Source: Paracamarosporium sp. OC-R06-R3 (taxonomy: Eukaryota > Ascomycota > Dothideomycetes > Pleosporales > Didymosphaeriaceae). Taken from it: DNA of 64,000 nt. Position 1 is the first letter of the stretch. Each line of letters opens with the position of its first letter. Position numbers and translations under genes: made by a program. The notes beneath the pieces were generated by a model. It was not told the DNA's origin. It saw nothing but the letters and a program-made list of their open reading frames with translations, and ran no database searches. Positions 21,852 through 31,784 of this stretch are shown one piece after another. The DNA is taken from the NCBI GenBank assembly GCA_019828545.1, contig JACVRA010000280.1, positions 62,001 to 126,000 on the forward strand, read 5' to 3'.

Positions 21852-22783
21852 ATGACGTCCTTCGATAACAAAGTCGTCATCATCACCGGGTGCGCCTCCG
21901 GAATCGGCCTCGCGACCACGCAGCTCTTTCTGGACCGCCAAGCTAAGGTCTTCGGCATCGACATCGCGCCTTTCGCTAAACAGGAAGAGATTGTCAAGGG
22001 CAGGCCGTTCGAGTTTCACCAAGCTGACTTGGTCGAGCCGAAAGCTGCTGAAGAAGCTGTTGCGCGGTGCACTGCTATATTCGGTCCACAGATAGATGTC
22101 CTTGTCAACTGTGCGGGCGTCTCGGATGGCTGGTCAAGTGCAGATACCCTGAAGGACGTCGAGTGGGAGAAGGTGATGGCTATCAATCTTACGGTACCGG
22201 TGAGGCTCATGACTGCTGTGTTGCCGGCGATGAAGGAGCAGAAGAAGGGGGCTATTGTCAATGTTGCGAGCAAGGCGGGTGTGAGCGGTGCGGCCGCGGG
22301 AATTGCGTATACAGCGTCGAAGCATGGTCTTGTGAGTTTTCTTGGCTTCGAGGAACATTTGCTACGGTGGCTAATGCTGGCTCCAGGTCGGTGCCACGAA
22401 GAACGTTGCATGGCGTTTCCACAACGACAACATCCGCTGCAACGCAGTTCTACCAGGCGGTATGTACACCCCACTCTCCCATCGACAATGACTAACTCCC
22501 ACAGGCGTTGCAACCAACATCCAAAACTCAGTGAACATGGACTGCTTCGACAAGGACGGCTTCGGAAGCTTCTTGTACGTACTTCTCCCCACTCGTCCAA
22601 CACCCGCTAACACCCCCCAGCCCCGTGGTGCAAATGCACGTAGCCAAGAACGAGAAAGGCCAGCCCGTGCCCGTGATCACACCCGAGGACGTCGCCAAGG
22701 GCATCGCGTACCTCGCATCGGATGAAGCACGCATGATCAACGGCGCTCTCCTCCCCATCGACGCAGCATGGTCGACGTTGTAA
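21852..22783 (+). CDS. Short-chain dehydrogenase/reductase
   Basis: Four exons (21852-22331, 22387-22459, 22505-22574, 22621-22783) give 261 residues, the usual classical SDR length. The cofactor loop is [16 protein letters not shown], followed by the structural NAG motif as LVNCAGVSD. The catalytic Ser lies in [12 protein letters not shown] and the YxxxK motif is YTASK, just before intron 1. The C-terminus ([22 protein letters not shown]) has the normal SDR end. Asp at the end of beta-2 (FGIDIAP) suggests NAD(H) preference. All introns are 45-55 nt GT-AG with CTAAC-like branch sites. It lies head to head with an NmrA-like gene; a shared pathway is possible but unproven. Confidence 0.92.
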
Positions 22784-22993
22784 TTCGGATAACTTTACTA
22801 AGGTTTCTATTATCAATCGAAGAAGGCTATGCTGGGTCGGATAACCCTAGCATAAACCCCAAAGCCAAAATCAAAATCAAAATCGTAATCGAACACAAAA
22901 TCCAGCAGTTATCATTGCAATGCATCATCCTACAAGTGACCGATCACCCTCCCAACCATCCACCCTAAACACGCACGCACACACGCACAAAAC

Positions 22994-23741
22994 CTAACTC
23001 CCCACCTTGATATACCCACTCCAATCCCTATCATCCACAATCGGCCCATCCTGCCTCTTCACCTTCCCCTCTGCTCCCTCCCCTTCACCAACCCACCTAA
23101 CCAAAAAGTACTCCCCCGCATTTCCCCCCCAATTATGCTTGAAAAACCACGCCGTCTTCCCCTCCGCCCCAAGCCACACGCCTCCCTCTCTCACCCCATC
23201 AACCACCCGCGCATACGGCTGCACTTGTATTCCCGCCTCAGGCAGCCCGAAGCCCAGCGTGTGCTGCCAGTTTTCGTCTGCGGCGATGGAAATGTTTACC
23301 CAGGCGGCGGTCGCGTTTACATTGGGTGGGGTGGGAAGCTGGGCTTGGAGGACGTCGTGTGCGCAGCGGAGTGTGATTTTGGGCTGGGGCGCGCCGAAGG
23401 TGGGGCCTGGTTGGGGGAGGGTTATCTTTGGCGTTGGTTAGTTGGATGTTTGGGTGTTTGGGTTTTAGGAGGGGAGGGGAGGACGGGGAAACGGGGAAGC
23501 ATACGAAGCCGTAGCGGTCTTTGCCGTCGTTTGTGAATGTCACTAGGCTGGTGGTCACGTTGTTCACGGGGGTGCCGGTTGAGTCTGCGGTGAGGGGCCA
23601 GGGGCCTGCGGTGTTGGTGGCTGCGTTGTAGGAGGGGTAGGAGGCGCAGGTTTGGGGTAGGGGTTCGAAGGTTGGGGGTGCGAGGGCGGAGACGCGACGA
23701 GGGAGGGTGAGGGCTAGGGCGAGGGGTGCGAGAGGAAGCAT
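22994..23741 (-). CDS. Small secreted protein, paralog of the 14958-15647 gene
   Basis: Two exons (23505-23741 and 22994-23425) join at phase 0 to 222 residues; the 79-nt intron has GTATGC, CTAAC and AAAG. The start at 23741 gives a short signal peptide (MLPLAPLALALTLPRRVSAL). The mature protein begins with CASYPSYNAAT and reaches KDRYGF at the intron, then ITLPQPGP, KITLRCAHDVL, a Trp-rich middle and AWFFKHNW. It ends in DWSGYIKVGS. The order of CxSYPxY, RYGF, (I/L)T(L/I)P and xLRC/xLKC blocks, the intron position and phase, and the FVKI/YIKV ends match the protein at 14958-15647. The family is unknown to me. Pyrimidine-rich codons give it an odd composition. Confidence 0.8.
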
Positions 23742-24141
23742 TGTGGGTGAGGGTGGCGGTGGTGGTGTTAGGAGGAGTGTTTGGTGTAGTGAACGTGAAT
23801 GTGGAAATGGCGATGTGAAGTTGGGATGGGAAGAGTAAGTGCCGCGCGCCCATGCGGCCGAGGTGTTCATTAATATTCATTGTGTCGTGCATGATAGATG
23901 ACCGGGTAAAAAAGGATGCAGGTACTAACGCGCTGGATGTCTGTACCCTTTGATCAATCTAGTTGTCGAGAACGCATCTGGGCGTAAAAAATGTGCGGAC
24001 GATAGGAGCTTGTCGCAATTCCTTTTCTTAATAGCAGCGTGTGGTTCAGACCATACGTGCGATAAGCAATTTATGTGCGAAAATTGATTTTGAATTGTGG
24101 TAGTATGTGCTGTATTTTTCTATGAACTCTTTTTGCGAAAA
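23742..24141. other. Intergenic region between two minus-strand genes
   Basis: This space holds the promoter of the secreted protein gene and the 3' end of the UstYa-like gene. The part next to the secreted gene is GT-rich on the plus strand (CA-rich in its sense). No other signal is seen. Confidence 0.45.
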
Positions 24142-25094
24142 CTAGTCGTCGATGGGTAACACCTTCCGGATCCCTTGGTCGATTTGTTCTAGTATCGTCA
24201 GCAGTCAAACCTCTAAAGCTAAACTCAACAACTCACCCTCCAAGTACGGAATCACATGTCCATAGTCCTTGCAAACATGATGACCGTTCCAGCTCCCATC
24301 CAGCGGACCATTGTCATCAGGATCCGTCTGCTCATGCGGTTCCATGGCTAAATCCGCCGAGCACATGATGCCCTGGCGCAGGTAGTCTACGCAGTGGAGG
24401 TAATGAGAATGGTAGTCGCTTGGTAGCATGTCGCTCATGTTTCCTGTGAGCGCGGCGTAGATGCGCGCCATCATGAAGACGCAGTGCAGCTGGTGCGTCA
24501 TTGACGTTGTGAAGAACGTGTCTGCTGTGGAGGCACCCCATCCTGTGCCGACTGCCAATTGGTTAGTTTGAAAACACGAGAGACAACCTGGAAAGCGGGC
24601 TCACTAGGCATTATGGTGTTCCACTTCTCTAGCGTTGTTGCCGAGAAGAACTCGGTTGTGTCGTTCGGCACAAACGCCTCGTCCGCTGCGAATTTGACAA
24701 TCTTGGTGGGAACTGCTCTGCGTCAGCTCTGCATCGAACCTGATACAAACCGCAAAAACTCACAGTCAGGACCTGTTCCATCGAAACTGCTGCCAACCTG
24801 CATCGTGCTACCCGCATTCTCCTGATTGAAGTTCCGGAGGAGTATAATCGAGAGGGAGATGTTGATGATGAGGAGTACAAAGTCGACGAGCCAGCGAAAG
24901 CGACGAAACTCTGCTACGAAAAGACTTGTCCGCGATCGTCTAGGTCTTAATCGTCTGGGTCGTTGCGTTTTCGTTGTGCTTATTTGTTTCTCATCGGCGC
25001 CGTGTTGGGATTCGACTTCGGTGCTGGATAGGTACTCTTCTTCCTCCCGTTCCGAAACTTCTTTGTATTGCTGGTTTTTCTTGATGAAATCCAT
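24142..25094 (-). CDS. UstYa-family (DUF3328) membrane oxidase-like protein
   Basis: Four exons (24764-25094, 24605-24715, 24237-24551, 24142-24188) give 267 residues. A cytosolic charged N-terminus of about 70 residues precedes one membrane helix (LVDFVLLIINISLSIILL). The lumenal part carries the two family motifs HQLHC and HYLHC, followed by DYLRQGIMCSAD and DYGHVIPYLE. UstYa-type proteins oxidise or cyclise peptide precursors in dikaritin RiPP pathways such as ustiloxin, and act in some other peptide pathways. I looked for a repeated KEX2-cut precursor, tyrosinase or methyltransferase nearby and found none, so the substrate is unknown. The short last exon (47 nt) is supported by frame and a GATACTAG acceptor; the 49-nt intron before it has a usable GTGAGT. 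Confidence 0.88.
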
Positions 25095-26133
25095 GTCTGC
25101 TTCGATTAATGGCTGTTCAACTGATAGAATATAGGATCAATAAAGAAGAGAAGCTGACTGCTAAATGAAGAGAAGTAAAAGAAAGTCGGCAGAGGCTACG
25201 TTCTAGCCTCATCACGACGCATATTGGCGGGTACGCGGCAGCCTGATGCAACATGCGCACACTTCGCTAGGTGTTATGCGTATCACGATATGTAGTGTTC
25301 TCGGTGAACGCGTAGCTTGGGTCCGTTGGCATGTTTCACGGTGAAAGACTATGCCTGAAACGGCTAGAGTGGGGAACTGGGTCGGTGTATGATTGGCCCT
25401 CGTAGATGTCACTGGCATGCTGTAGCCGCGCTGGGTCGTCCCGGGATCTGAGGCGTTTGGAAAAGGCCATCAAACGGTAGCGCGGGCTGGAGGCAAGCAC
25501 GTACGGAGTGGAAGGGTTTGGCGAGGCCTGGGAGCGTGGGTTTGGAAAGATTTGGATCCTGCACATGCCTCTCTTACGGGTAAAGACAAGAGCGGTAGTA
25601 AATGGCTATGTGAGTTCCGGCCTGCCAGGTTGTCAATCCTCTGCGAAACGTAGAGGATTGGCATGGCAGCAAACAAATACTCGTGTTGATCCTCATTCTG
25701 CGAGCCACCACCAACCGCATGAACTCGGCATCTACAAGACAGCCACACTTAGATGATGCTCATCGAAGTGAGTTGGTTTGTTGGCGTTGCATTACTGATA
25801 AGAATATGTTTTGGAGACTGACATGATCCTGAAATCGCCGCTGTGCTGACAATGATCATGTTGCGAGTGAGGATCAACTACAAGAGAGCATGCTAGGCAC
25901 GGAGCTCGGAGTTTAACTGATTTTTGAGGTCTCGAACGTACGAAGGATGAGCAAACAAGATCATTATAGGCAGGTGTGTCCCGATGTCGGCGGTAACTCC
26001 CCGTTGCGTTGACGTGTGGGATATCGGCGGGTAGTGGCGGCATCGTACAAAGTCAGGATTTCTGCTGGAGTTCGGTCCCTTGCACCTTCTTCGCACACTG
26101 AACATTACGATCATTCCAAAGTCAATTGAAAAC
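25095..26133. other. Divergent intergenic region, UstYa-like and GNAT genes
   Basis: About 1 kb with no supported frame. An imperfect inverted repeat lies at about 25630-25670, around CAATCCTCTGCG / CGTAGAGGATTG. It pairs CAATCCTCTGCG with CGYAGAGGATTG and could form a hairpin of 11-12 bp. Its role is unknown. Confidence 0.45.
25633..25661. repeat. Perfect short inverted repeat (hairpin)
   Basis: CAATCCTCTGCG is followed after four bases by GTAGAGGATTG on the same strand, giving an arm of about 10-11 paired bases around a short loop. It sits in the divergent space between the UstYa-like and GNAT genes. It could be a binding site for a dimeric regulator or chance. Coordinates are good to a few bases. 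Confidence 0.5.
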
Positions 26134-26664
26134 ATGTCGACAATCAGCATTATTCCCGCTGAATTTCCTCGCGATCGAGAGGCTGTGTCTGGGCTTTTCG
26201 CAGCATATGCGGAGTCACTGAACATCGACCTCTCGTTCCAGAGCTTCACTGAAGAGCTCTCCCAGCTGCCGGGCAAGTATGCGGCAGAGAAGGGCGGTGC
26301 ATTGTTCCTGGCCTACGCAGCAACAGACAATTTGCCCGCCAAAGTCATCGGCTGCGTTGCTGTACGTGCTTTGTCGCCGCCAGAGACGTGTGAACTGAAG
26401 CGCCTCTACATGGTCCCGGAAGCTCGGGGCATGGGTGCTGCACAGCGCCTGATGGACGCAGCCATGGAGAAAGCGCGAGAGCTCGGCTACAGCGCCATGT
26501 TGCTGGACACGCTGGCAAGCATGACGGCGGCGCGGAAGCTGTACGAGCGATATGGATTCGAGAAGGTAGACGCGTACTACCACAATCCCATCGAGGGCAC
26601 CGTGTTCCTAAGGGCTGCGTTGGGGCACGTGCGTTCCGAAAGCGCCGCCAGGATTAGCGCGTGA
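26134..26664 (+). CDS. GNAT-family N-acetyltransferase
   Basis: One exon of 176 residues. The start at 26134 (MSTISIIPAEFPRDR) is the first ATG of the frame. The fold is a standard GNAT: a helical N-terminus with YAESLNIDLSFQSF, a central strand with VIGCVAVRAL, then LKRLYMVPEARGMGAAQRLMDAA, which is the acetyl-CoA pyrophosphate loop (R/Q-x-x-G-x-G/A as RGMGAA). YGFEKVDAYYHNPI is the usual GNAT C-terminus. The resemblance is to bacterial-type acetyltransferases that act on small molecules; the acceptor is unknown. The stop is only 132 bases from the start of the SNF2 gene, so the two share a very short intergenic space. Confidence 0.9.
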   Translation: MSTISIIPAEFPRDREAVSGLFAAYAESLNIDLSFQSFTEELSQLPGKYAAEKGGALFLAYAATDNLPAKVIGCVAVRALSPPETCELKRLYMVPEARGMGAAQRLMDAAMEKARELGYSAMLLDTLASMTAARKLYERYGFEKVDAYYHNPIEGTVFLRAALGHVRSESAARISA

Positions 26665-26796
26665 GCTCGCGTCGCGCTCGCGTTCGTCGCCGTCATTGAT
26701 GTCAGCCTTTTTTGTTCGCAGTTGCCACCGACCCCTGGCGCTAGAATCGCTGCCTCTCTTCTGCCTTGCATCAACAAGACTACGATACAACGCGTA

Positions 26797-29538
26797 ATGT
26801 CGTCTTCGTCGGTCGTCGATTCCACCTCGCAAAAGACCACGCCCGCATCGTCGCCCCCCGCCGACATGGACGACCAGACCAAGGATGGGGATAACCAGGT
26901 CCCCAGCAGCATGCAGCAGGAGGAGGATCGGATGCGGGCACAGCGCGAGAAGCAAGACGCGAAACGGGATGCAAAGCTCGAAAAGGAGCGGCAGGCTGAC
27001 ATCGAGAGCGGGAAGGAGGTGCTGGACAAGAAGTTTCAGCAATTGGAGTTCTTGATGAACAAGAGCAAGCTATATGCTAGCGTCATGCTCGCGCAGATGC
27101 AGCGCCAGGAGGACGAAGAGAAAGCACAGGACGAAAAGACCCAAGGCCAGGCTTCAAAACGCGAACAAAAGGCCGAGCAGGCGGCCGCTGAGACTCAGCG
27201 AAGGGCAACACGCGCATCAGCCGCAGGCAGCGAGCCGGCCGCCGAACCCGCATCAACAAAGAAAGGTCGCGGACGGGCCAAGAAGGGTACACGGCAAGAC
27301 GCAAAGATCTCCAGCTTTTTCAAAAAAGAAGACCTGCAAGATCGGTCGAAGAAAGCGACCGTTGCCGAGGCATTGAAGGAAGCAGCTGACGAAGACAATG
27401 TCAAGACGGGCGACATTGGATTCCAGAATGTAAAATCTGCGAGGCAGCCGAAGCTCGTGACGGGCGGCACCATGCGATCATATCAGCTCGAAGGCCTCGA
27501 ATGGATGCTGTCGCTGTACGAGAACGGCATCAATGGCATTCTGGCCGATGAGATGGGCTTGGGCAAGACGATCCAGACCATTGCACTGCTGGCGCACTTG
27601 TGGGAGATGGGATCGTACGGCCCGTTCCTCGTTGCCGCACCTCTGAGCACTACGAGCAACTGGGTCGAGGAGTTCCGCAAATGGACCCCAAGCATCCCCG
27701 TCTTACTATACCATGGCGACAAGAAAGAACGCGAAAAGATGCGCAAGACGCAGCTCAAGCACCCCGGTACTGCACAATTCCCTATTGTGGTGACGAGCTA
27801 CGAGATATGCATGAACGATCGCAAGTATCTTACGGGCTTCGGCTGGCAGTTCATCATCATTGATGAGGGCCATCGCATCAAGAACCTGGACTGCCGCCTC
27901 ATCCGGGAGCTGCAACAATACCAGTCTGCCAACCGTTTGCTCATCACTGGAACCCCCTTGCAAAACAATCTTACGGAGCTTTGGTCACTTCTACACTTCC
28001 TTCTACCTACTGTGTTCGACAAGTTATCTACTTTCGAGAGTTGGTTCGACTTCTCTGGCTTAAAAGACAAGGACAGCTATGAGCAGCTTCTATCAGAAGA
28101 ACGGCAGCAATACCTGGTGAAGTCGCTGCACGCCGTCTTGAAGCCATTCTTACTGCGCAGGGTGAAGACAGACGTAGAAAGTTTGATGCCCAAAAAGCGC
28201 GAATATGTTCTTTTCGCTCCACTTACACCCATGCAAAGAGAGCTCTACCAGACCATTCTCGACGGCACCAGCCGCCAGTATCTAGAGGAGAAATCGTTCG
28301 AAAGGCTAAGCATCGGTACTCCAAGCGGCACCGCTACTCCTCTTAGCGTGCGCAGTAACAACGGAGGCATCAAGCGCAAGGCTCTGTCTAGTGATATTAG
28401 AACCCCAAGTAAAAGTGCGAAGACTTCACGGGAAGGTACGCCGTCCTTGACAGTGTCGAAGCGCGGGCGTGGCCGACCTCGAAAGACCTACGAGGAGGTA
28501 AGCGATCGCCAGTTTTTCGCAGACCTGAACGCGCAGGACAGCGGTTCAGAGGAGACCGAAGAGCCACTCGACTCCGAGGCAGAAGAAGAACGTGTACAGA
28601 CAGCCACATTCGAGCTTGCGAAGCGTCAGCTCCAGCAAAAGAAACTCGGTAATCCATACATGCAACTTCGGCTTTGTTGCAATTCTCCCTATATGTTTTT
28701 CAACCCGTTCCTCAAGGCTGAGACCTCGGGCTCGGAAACGTTCGCCATGGAGACGGAGCCGGATGAGACGGTTGTCACTACATCCGGAAAAATGTTGCTA
28801 CTCGACTCTTTACTCCCAGAGCTTCTGCGCCGCGGCCACAAAATCCTCATATTCTCGCAATTCACAAACATGCTAGACATTCTGGGTCACTATCTTGACC
28901 TACGGGGCTGGCCACATGCACGCATAGACGGAAGCACCGCACAAGCAGACCGACAATCACAAATCAAATCCTTCAACGCGTCTTCGTCATCCAAGAACGC
29001 CACAAACGTCTTTCTGCTTTCCACACGCGCAGGAGGCCAGGGCATCAACCTCGCGTCCGCCGACACAGTCATGCTCTTCGACTCGGACTTCAACCCGCAA
29101 CAGGACCTCCAGGCCATTGACCGCGCACATCGCATCGGACAGACTCGGAATGTGGTCGTCTACCGCTTTGCTACTCGCAACACGGTGGAGCTCAAGCTCC
29201 TCGAATCGGCGGAAGCGAAGCGCCGGTTGGAGAAGCTCGTTATTCGTAAAGGTGGCGTGCGGAATGATAGGGCGAGAGGCAAGCAGGTTGAGGCTGGACA
29301 AGAGCTGGAAGAGCTGCAGAAGCTGTTGAGGAAGAGCGATGGGGAGAGATTTGACATCGAGGAGGGTGATGGCGTGAAGTTGCTTAGCGAGAAGGAGTTG
29401 GAGATCTTGCTAGATCGGAGTGATGAGGCGTATGAGAGGGCAGAGAAGGGTGTAGATGCTGGTGGGGAGGCGGAAGGCGCGTTTCAGCTGGTGGGAAAGA
29501 GAGACGAGGGGGCGCTTATGGAGGGTTTAAAGGCTTGA
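26797..29538 (+). CDS. SNF2-family chromatin remodeler, LSH/DDM1/MUS-30 type
   Basis: A 913-residue intronless gene; the ATG at 26797 is the first in frame. The N-terminus is Ser-rich, then a charged coiled coil (residues about 45-135) like that of HELLS/DDM1, and a basic stretch with KKGRGRAKKG. The helicase core starts near residue 225 with RSYQLEGLEWMLSLYENG, then ILADEMGLGKT (Walker A), IIDEGHRIKN near 355 (Walker B written DEGH, as in the LSH/DDM1 clade), and ITGTPLQNNL. An acidic, Ser-rich insert with an AT-hook-like RGRGRPRK separates the lobes. Lobe 2 has ILIFSQFTNMLDIL, STRAGGQGINL and RAHRIGQ. Homologs slide nucleosomes; in plants they support DNA methylation and in Neurospora they aid genome stability. 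Confidence 0.93.
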   Translation: MSSSSVVDSTSQKTTPASSPPADMDDQTKDGDNQVPSSMQQEEDRMRAQREKQDAKRDAKLEKERQADIESGKEVLDKKFQQLEFLMNKSKLYASVMLAQMQRQEDEEKAQDEKTQGQASKREQKAEQAAAETQRRATRASAAGSEPAAEPASTKKGRGRAKKGTRQDAKISSFFKKEDLQDRSKKATVAEALKEAADEDNVKTGDIGFQNVKSARQPKLVTGGTMRSYQLEGLEWMLSLYENGINGILADEMGLGKTIQTIALLAHLWEMGSYGPFLVAAPLSTTSNWVEEFRKWTPSIPVLLYHGDKKEREKMRKTQLKHPGTAQFPIVVTSYEICMNDRKYLTGFGWQFIIIDEGHRIKNLDCRLIRELQQYQSANRLLITGTPLQNNLTELWSLLHFLLPTVFDKLSTFESWFDFSGLKDKDSYEQLLSEERQQYLVKSLHAVLKPFLLRRVKTDVESLMPKKREYVLFAPLTPMQRELYQTILDGTSRQYLEEKSFERLSIGTPSGTATPLSVRSNNGGIKRKALSSDIRTPSKSAKTSREGTPSLTVSKRGRGRPRKTYEEVSDRQFFADLNAQDSGSEETEEPLDSEAEEERVQTATFELAKRQLQQKKLGNPYMQLRLCCNSPYMFFNPFLKAETSGSETFAMETEPDETVVTTSGKMLLLDSLLPELLRRGHKILIFSQFTNMLDILGHYLDLRGWPHARIDGSTAQADRQSQIKSFNASSSSKNATNVFLLSTRAGGQGINLASADTVMLFDSDFNPQQDLQAIDRAHRIGQTRNVVVYRFATRNTVELKLLESAEAKRRLEKLVIRKGGVRNDRARGKQVEAGQELEELQKLLRKSDGERFDIEEGDGVKLLSEKELEILLDRSDEAYERAEKGVDAGGEAEGAFQLVGKRDEGALMEGLKA

Positions 29539-29809
29539 GGTGTTTTGGTTTCGTAGTTTTATATCCATGTCTTGAATATGATGGTATCCACAATGAAGCA
29601 GACAGCTCTCTCGATGCTATTTCGCTCCATTCAATCCTCTCGAGGTACAGCCTCGGTCTACGCTTCCCTCCCAGCCGAACACACTTCGTCCACCTTGATG
29701 TGATAATAGAAGCAGTCCCGGAAGGTGTGAATATGTGCAATGACCTTCACAAACTCCACCCTTTTCCAGTCCACCCATAAAAGCCTCCTCTACATTCCAC
29801 CCCCCTCCC

Positions 29810-31784
29810 TCACACCAACTTATCCTTCACGCCCAACCCCGCACTCCTATTCACCTCCACAAGCGCCTCCCTCGCGCCTCCCCACGCCTTCCTCTTCCCC
29901 TCAAACAACCTCACAATATGCGGACTATATATGCCCCCCATAACCAAATTGCAAAACCGCCACTCCCGCGCCCAAAACCACCACCCCTTCCACCCATACC
30001 CGAGATACTCGTTCACGCCCGTCCCCGCCGCCTCGTTCGCCCAGCGCACCCACGGCCCCGGGCTCACGATGCACGGGTACACGCTCCCTTGCTGCGCGAG
30101 GTCGCACACCCACGCCTGGTGCTCTTCTACTTCCCTCTCGATTTCCGAGCGCGAAGGGAGCGGCGATGCGCCTTTCCAGAGTTGTGCCAAAGCCATGGTG
30201 GCCATGTCGTTTAGCATGAAGGCGGGGAAGGTGAATGCTATGCAGCCGAGGAAGGCGAGGGAGTCCGGCTTGTGCGGACTGAGCACGTTTTTGTAGAGGC
30301 GGATTAGAGGCTTGCCGTTTGAGCCCGGGGCGGAGAGCCATGCTTTTGGCGGGAAGGACGTCGGGTCGTGTTCTGCGTCGAAGATGGTGTAGTCGTTTAG
30401 GTAGCCTGTGCAGAAGATCAGGGCGTCTATTTCGACGGTGCGTCCGTCGGTCATCTCCACGGTGTTCCCGGAGACGATGCGCGAGATGCCCGGCAGGGAG
30501 GTTATGTGCCCGGCAGACAGGGAGGATACGAGGTCGTCGGATATTATGAGGATGTTTTGCTTTAGTGTTGGCGCGGGCGAGAAGCCCCATTCTGGGAGGA
30601 GCGTGAAGCATGTGTCTTGGATCTTTTGCACTAGGCGGTTGAACATGGATTCTGCGAGCTTGGGGAAGTAGCGCCACATGTACTCTTGTATGAGCGAGAT
30701 ACGGTAAGTTTGCGAGTGATCGGAGGCGCGGCCGTTGACGAAGCGGGGGATCTAAAGTATATTAAGTTAATGAGTAGATAAGCGTATGAGATGGGGGTTG
30801 TGTGTTGGGTGGGTGGGTAGTTGGTGGTGGAATTAGATTAGAGATTTGGGAATGGAGCGTGGGCTGCTCATTGCTGGATACATAGATCTGCCCGATTATA
30901 TGGTAGGAGCTGGCCAGATGATATACTTACAATGTAGTTGCCGCGCCGATGGGACAGATATACTTTTGATGCATGTCCGACAAGTGACGTTGCGGTGTCG
31001 GCGGCCGTGTTTGCAAATCCCACCACCATGACTCTTTTGCCTTCGAAATCAGAAGGTCTATAAAGGAGTTAGCGTCATAATAAAACTAACTGTTGAGGAA
31101 AGAAACCTTTTGAACGACTTCGAGTGGATACATGTCCCCTCGAACTTTTCAATACCATCAACAGTAGGCATGCTCGGGATTCTGTTGATTCCCGTCGCTG
31201 AGACCACCTTGTCGAAGCACATCGTGTCCTCGTTTGCAACATCGATAGCCCACTGTCTACGATTGTCGTCAAAGGTGATATGCTGCACAGTTGTGTTTAG
31301 TCGGATTCGATCAGTGAGATTGAAATGCTTGGCGTAGTCTTCCAGATACTGCTGGACGTCTGCTGCTGTGGGGTGTGTTGGAACGTCTACAAGGTAATCA
31401 GACCTGTTTTTGAATGCCTTCCAAATGAGACCAAATACCTTCTGCAAATGGAAAGTCGGTAAAGCAGCTCTGCGGAGTAGAATTAGATGATTGTTCTTGA
31501 GCGGTTCGTCGTTGCACATGCCCTATGCTTCGAGATGTTCGTGACGGTGCTTTGCAAGGCAGACGTCTCGTCGTCTTCTCTATGTTGCCATAGTCCGCCG
31601 ACGTATCCATTGCGCTCGAAACCGGTCACGTTGAATCCTTCTTCGGCGAGATTCTTCATTGCGACAAGCCCCAGCGCACCTGTACCCCGTCAGTCTTGCA
31701 CCTCAAGTTCACCTCCCCAAACATCGCTCTGTCGCCAGCAAACTTACCGCACCCAATAACTGCAACTGTTGCTCCTTCTGCCAT
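29810..31784 (-). CDS. Flavin-containing monooxygenase
   Basis: Six exons (31748-31784, 31522-31679, 31439-31469, 31107-31386, 30931-31057, 29810-30751) give 524 residues. The FAD loop VIGCGALGLVAM spans exons 1-2. FERNGYVGGLW, TNISKHRSCFTDFPFAEDVP and SATGINRIPSMP follow. FEGTCIHSKSF is the FMO signature FxGxxxHxxx(Y/F). The NADPH loop is VVGFANTAADTA, where GxGNS is usual. Intron 2 (31470-31521) is best read as GC-AG (GCATGT...CCGCAG); no GT donor gives the conserved join R|SCFTDF. The last intron is 179 nt. Fungal FMOs hydroxylate N or S atoms or do Baeyer-Villiger steps; the substrate is unknown. It is convergent with the SNF2 gene. Confidence 0.88.
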
